In this document: positions 4,859 to 5,498 of the stretch, piece by piece | Numbering within the stretch: the first letter of the stretch is position 1 | Layout: the number at the start of each line of letters is the position of its first letter | Source: an uncultured Ruminococcus sp. | Lineage (GTDB): Bacteria; Bacillota; Clostridia; Oscillospirales; Acutalibacteraceae | Length of the DNA stretch: 5,498 nt | Reading direction: 5' to 3' | Assembly (NCBI GenBank): GCA_902783065.1 | Contig: CACZPV010000057.1 | Coordinates: 1 to 5,498 of the forward strand | Program-made: the position numbers and the translations under genes | The notes under the pieces: model-generated | Databases searched by the model: none | What the model saw: only the letters and a program-made list of their open reading frames with translations | What the model was told of the DNA's origin: nothing

Positions 4859-5498
4859 CCTGAAAATTTATATTTTTTATGAGGAGATGCGTAGTTGTTT
4901 TTACGATAACGCTTCCTGCCGAAAGCAAAATTATCCCCACCGCCCTTGAGGTTTATAATCAAAATAAGCAGTATTGTTATTATAATACCGATTATTGACC
5001 ATATGATAATGCCTGTTAGTGTGGTAGTATCATCTTCTTCCGCAACAAACTGCAGTTCAGAGGATGATTCTGAAAGAGGGATAGGCGGTGTATTCATCAG
5101 CCCGCTGTTGTTTTTGACAGAGGCAGCAATTTCGTTGGTTTCATCCTTCTTCTTATCAGCTACAAAATTAGGATCGTCTGCCGGTAAAATATAATTCATT
5201 CCCATCAGTTTTGCAAAAGGGTCAGCTACTGACAGCTGTGAACTTTCCTGAGCAGATTCTTCTGTGCTTTCTGTACTATAGTCGTCGATGCTGCTTTCTT
5301 CTTCGCTGTATTCTTCTTCGTAGGAGCTTTCATCTTCGCTGTCTTCACCGCTGTAGCTTGTCTGATTAATATACTCTGAATTTTCCTCGTAATATGAGCT
5401 GTTATCATAACTTTCTTCATAAGAGCTGCTTTGATATGAGGATTCATCACTGTAGGAACTTTCTGTTTCGACAGATGTTTCCTCACTTTGCTCCGTGC
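4852..5498 (-). CDS. C-terminal part of a membrane protein with a Ser/Glu/Tyr-rich acidic stalk (5' end outside window)
   Basis: The minus-strand frame is open from the right edge to a TAA at 4852-4854, giving 214 visible residues, and the true start lies beyond 5498. The first 90 or so residues are low-complexity and highly acidic, with repeated SSY, EE and YEE units (for example DESSYQSSSYEESYDNSSYY). A less biased segment follows (SVADPFAKLMGMNYILPADDPNFV). After another polar stretch comes a single transmembrane helix (visible residues about 160-183), then a basic C-terminal tail (GRKRYRKNN, PHKKYKFSGK). The topology suggests an extracytoplasmic stalk anchored by a C-terminal TM with a cytoplasmic basic tail. 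The ATG at 5203-5205 has no ribosome binding site upstream and sits inside the continuing frame, so it is not the start. No family is recognised and the N-terminal functional domain is not visible. Confidence 0.85.
   Translation of the reverse strand, partial: TEQSEETSVETESSYSDESSYQSSSYEESYDNSSYYEENSEYINQTSYSGEDSEDESSYEEEYSEEESSIDDYSTESTEESAQESSQLSVADPFAKLMGMNYILPADDPNFVADKKKDETNEIAASVKNNSGLMNTPPIPLSESSSELQFVAEEDDTTTLTGIIIWSIIGIIITILLILIINLKGGGDNFAFGRKRYRKNNYASPHKKYKFSGK
5250..5498 (-). repeat. Degenerate Ser/Glu/Tyr codon repeat region
   Basis: The plus strand shows runs of TTC (Glu codon GAA on the minus strand) mixed with GCT (Ser) and GTA or ATA (Tyr). An example is TTCTTCTTCGCTGTA followed by TTCTTCTTCGTAGGA around 5297-5326. 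Units are irregular, so this is compositional repetition inside the coding sequence rather than a clean tandem repeat. It encodes the acidic stalk of the membrane protein. Confidence 0.6.

Noticed and set aside
5226..5486. Lys/Ala-rich minus-strand frame that looks histone-like
   Set aside because: It is an alternative reading of the Ser/Glu/Tyr repeat region, where shifted GAA/AGC codons give Lys and Ala. The real frame continues in phase with the TM segment.

Overview
This window looks like a chromosomal stretch from an AT-rich Gram-positive anaerobe of the Clostridia, most likely a Ruminococcus-type gut or rumen bacterium. The evidence is AGGAGG-type ribosome binding sites, TTGACA/TATAAT promoters with extended -10 (TGn) elements, intrinsic terminators, and a long secreted protein. 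That protein's C-terminal module (IGLNFYL, YGAYAEKCF, LVKAMYLYN) is one I associate with Ruminococcus and Lachnospiraceae surface proteins. The genus is an inference; nothing here proves it.

Layout, left to right: (1) the last 57 codons of a plus-strand gene for a probable membrane protein (1-174). (2) A bidirectional terminator hairpin (173-217). (3) A minus-strand gene for a 203-residue two-TM protein resembling the DUF3592 family (241-852). (4) A 492-bp divergent intergenic region holding two minus-strand promoters, a 130-bp insertion-like element with terminal inverted repeats flanked by a perfect 12-bp direct repeat, several smaller dyads, and one plus-strand promoter. (5) A plus-strand gene for a second, diverged DUF3592-like two-TM protein (1345-1872). 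(6) Its own promoter and leader, then a 907-residue secreted multidomain protein with a CAP-like N-terminus, Ig-like repeats and a duplicated C-terminal module (2050-4773). (7) A perfect 15-bp terminator hairpin between convergent genes (4819-4858). (8) The C-terminal 214 residues of a minus-strand membrane protein with a Ser/Glu/Tyr-rich acidic stalk, running off the right edge (4852-5498).

All the genes look envelope-related: three or four membrane proteins with extracytoplasmic parts and one large exported protein. Each seems to be transcribed from its own promoter, so this is not an obvious operon, and no pathway or defence system is evident. The most unusual item is the 873-1026 element. 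It appears to have inserted into the promoter region of the minus-strand DUF3592-like gene, duplicated its extended -10 box and supplied a new -35 box.
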